DNA of 64,000 nucleotides from a virus, in the IMG/VR virus record IMGVR_UViG_3300006810_000041, positions 1 to 64,000 of that record; one strand, 5' to 3'. The position numbers were made by a program, and so were the translations under genes. Below the pieces are notes generated by a model. It saw only the letters and a list, made by a program, of their open reading frames with translations. It was not told where the DNA came from and ran no database searches. Below are positions 63,535 through 64,000 of this stretch, piece after piece (the stretch's first letter is position 1; the number at the start of each line of letters is the position of its first letter).

Positions 63535-63825
63535 ATGAGCAATGTAATCAATTTGACTATTGAGTCTTGTACTAAGACTGTCAATGGTAATTACGCCAAC
63601 AAGTTAGTTGGTAAGACTGAAGGTGTGAAGACTGCCTTTGGTGAGGTAGAAGGTGGAAGACGCACTTTCTATATGTTTACAGACCAAGAGAACGCTAAGG
63701 GTACTAGTGGTGATGTAAACCTTGACCTTTTTGACGTTGTTAAAAGTGAGTATCCTTTTACCGATGATAAAGGTGAAGAGCAAGTAGCGACTTTAAGCTA
63801 CCTATATCCTAAGCGAGCTAACTAA
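63535..63825 (+). CDS. Unknown 96-aa protein, paralogue of the 94-aa protein
   Basis: Begins MSNVINLTIESCTKTVNGNY and shares with its neighbour the identical core EGGRRTFYMFTDQENAKG, EYPFTDD, EQVATL and YLYPK; overall identity is roughly 60% by eye, spread along the whole length. Differences lie in the loops (TSGDVNLDLFDVV against LSAEVDLSQFDQI). DNA identity is clearly lower than in a fresh duplication, so both copies have been kept under selection. Function unknown. Confidence 0.75.
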   Translation: MSNVINLTIESCTKTVNGNYANKLVGKTEGVKTAFGEVEGGRRTFYMFTDQENAKGTSGDVNLDLFDVVKSEYPFTDDKGEEQVATLSYLYPKRAN

Positions 63826-63840
63826 GCTTGCTAGGTAGGT

Positions 63841-63875
63841 CATTAAGGTGCATCATTCATTGGTGCATCTTAGTG
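63841..63875 (+). terminator. Hairpin after the 96-aa gene
   Basis: CATTAAGGTGCAT (63841-63853) can pair with GTGCATCTTAGTG (63863-63875) over 13 bp with three G-U pairs and a 9-nt loop; GGTGCATC is also directly repeated here. It lies 15 nt past the stop. CTTTGCTTT follows. Confidence 0.5.
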
Positions 63876-63939
63876 CTTTGCTTTAAATTGAACTTTAATT
63901 GAGTGATTTGGTTTAAGTTTTTATTATTGCAGTTAGTAA

Positions 63940-63980
63940 TGTGTGGTGTGAGTGGGTTAACCAGCCCTCTCACCCACATA
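63940..63980 (+). other. Strong hairpin at the right edge
   Basis: GAGTGGG (63950-63956) pairs with CCCTCTC (63965-63971) apart from one T-T mismatch, around loop TTAACCAG. The stem extends outward with TGTGG-T-GT against ACCCACA (one bulged T). No gene ends nearby (63876-63939 holds nothing recognisable), so it may be a leader structure, a terminator or a replication signal. Confidence 0.5.
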
Positions 63981-64000
63981 TTCTACCTCTACTATAAACT

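Noticed and set aside
1-64000. Stop codon reassignment (seen in some crAss-like phages)
   Set aside because: TAG ends GroEL, TGA ends GroES and the 44-aa gene, and TAA ends many others, each next to a fitting downstream start. Long genes have no need for readthrough.
1-64000. tRNA genes and CRISPR arrays
   Set aside because: No cloverleaf-like segment with the expected T-loop GTTCRANNC was noticed in the intergenic parts, and no regularly spaced direct repeats were seen apart from the fibre coding repeat. Reading by eye can miss a tRNA.
63939-64000. Open frame starting MCGVSG at the right edge, suggesting a class II amidotransferase (Ntn) start
   Set aside because: The 20 residues visible do not continue in the family pattern, and the DNA coincides with a strong hairpin. 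Cannot be decided without the flank.

Overview
This window is most likely part of a tailed bacteriophage genome of the crAss-like group (order Crassvirales) that infects a member of the Bacteroidota. Four things point this way. (1) One 54-kb block on the minus strand has the crAss order: terminase large subunit, portal, candidate scaffold, major capsid protein, small neck/tail proteins, IHF-like protein, ring protein, very large tail-muzzle protein, then giant cargo/virion RNA polymerase proteins. (2) The 4359-aa protein carries a DxDxD catalytic motif of the single-chain phage RNA polymerases. (3) The promoter-like sites have the Bacteroidota form TTG-N19/20-TAnnTTTG. (4) The DNA is AT-rich, with few recognisable Shine-Dalgarno sites. 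TAA, TAG and TGA all end genes normally, so no stop codon reassignment is seen. These assignments come from reading motifs and gene order; no database search was possible.

Layout. Positions 1-7464 (plus strand) hold a compact module for nucleotide metabolism and protein folding, with many overlapping genes: small unknown proteins, GroES, GroEL, an HD-domain phosphohydrolase, a B12-dependent (class II) ribonucleotide reductase, dUTPase, a membrane-anchored protein and a ParB-like protein. A two-way terminator at about 7480 separates it from the convergent minus-strand block. From 7515 to 61870 (minus strand, transcribed right to left) lie fibre/receptor-binding proteins (61870-58497), a cluster of small proteins (58497-56796), a YkuD-like cell-wall protein, a TerS-position protein, TerL, portal, scaffold, MCP, head-completion proteins, tail fibres with beta-roll and other repeats, a holin-like protein, two nuclease-like enzymes, neck/tail proteins, the 1946-aa muzzle protein and four giant or large internal proteins (503, 618, 4359 and 1554 aa). 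Several internal promoters divide this block.

Positions 61871-64000 are a regulatory and accessory region: divergent promoters, a possible small RNA, a small membrane protein on each strand, a cluster of ATACATAT half-sites, and three small plus-strand genes with more G+C (44, 94 and 96 aa; the last two are paralogues). Each of these three follows a copy of a CCCnnACTAATT motif and is followed 14-16 nt after its stop by a strong hairpin. This cassette array is the least explained structure in the window.

How the parts work together (inference): the left module supplies dNTPs, keeps dUTP low and helps fold virion proteins. The long minus-strand block builds capsid and tail and loads the virion with an RNA polymerase/protease polyprotein that probably enters the cell with the DNA to start early transcription. 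The holin-like and YkuD-like proteins, and perhaps the 241-aa membrane protein, are candidates for lysis.
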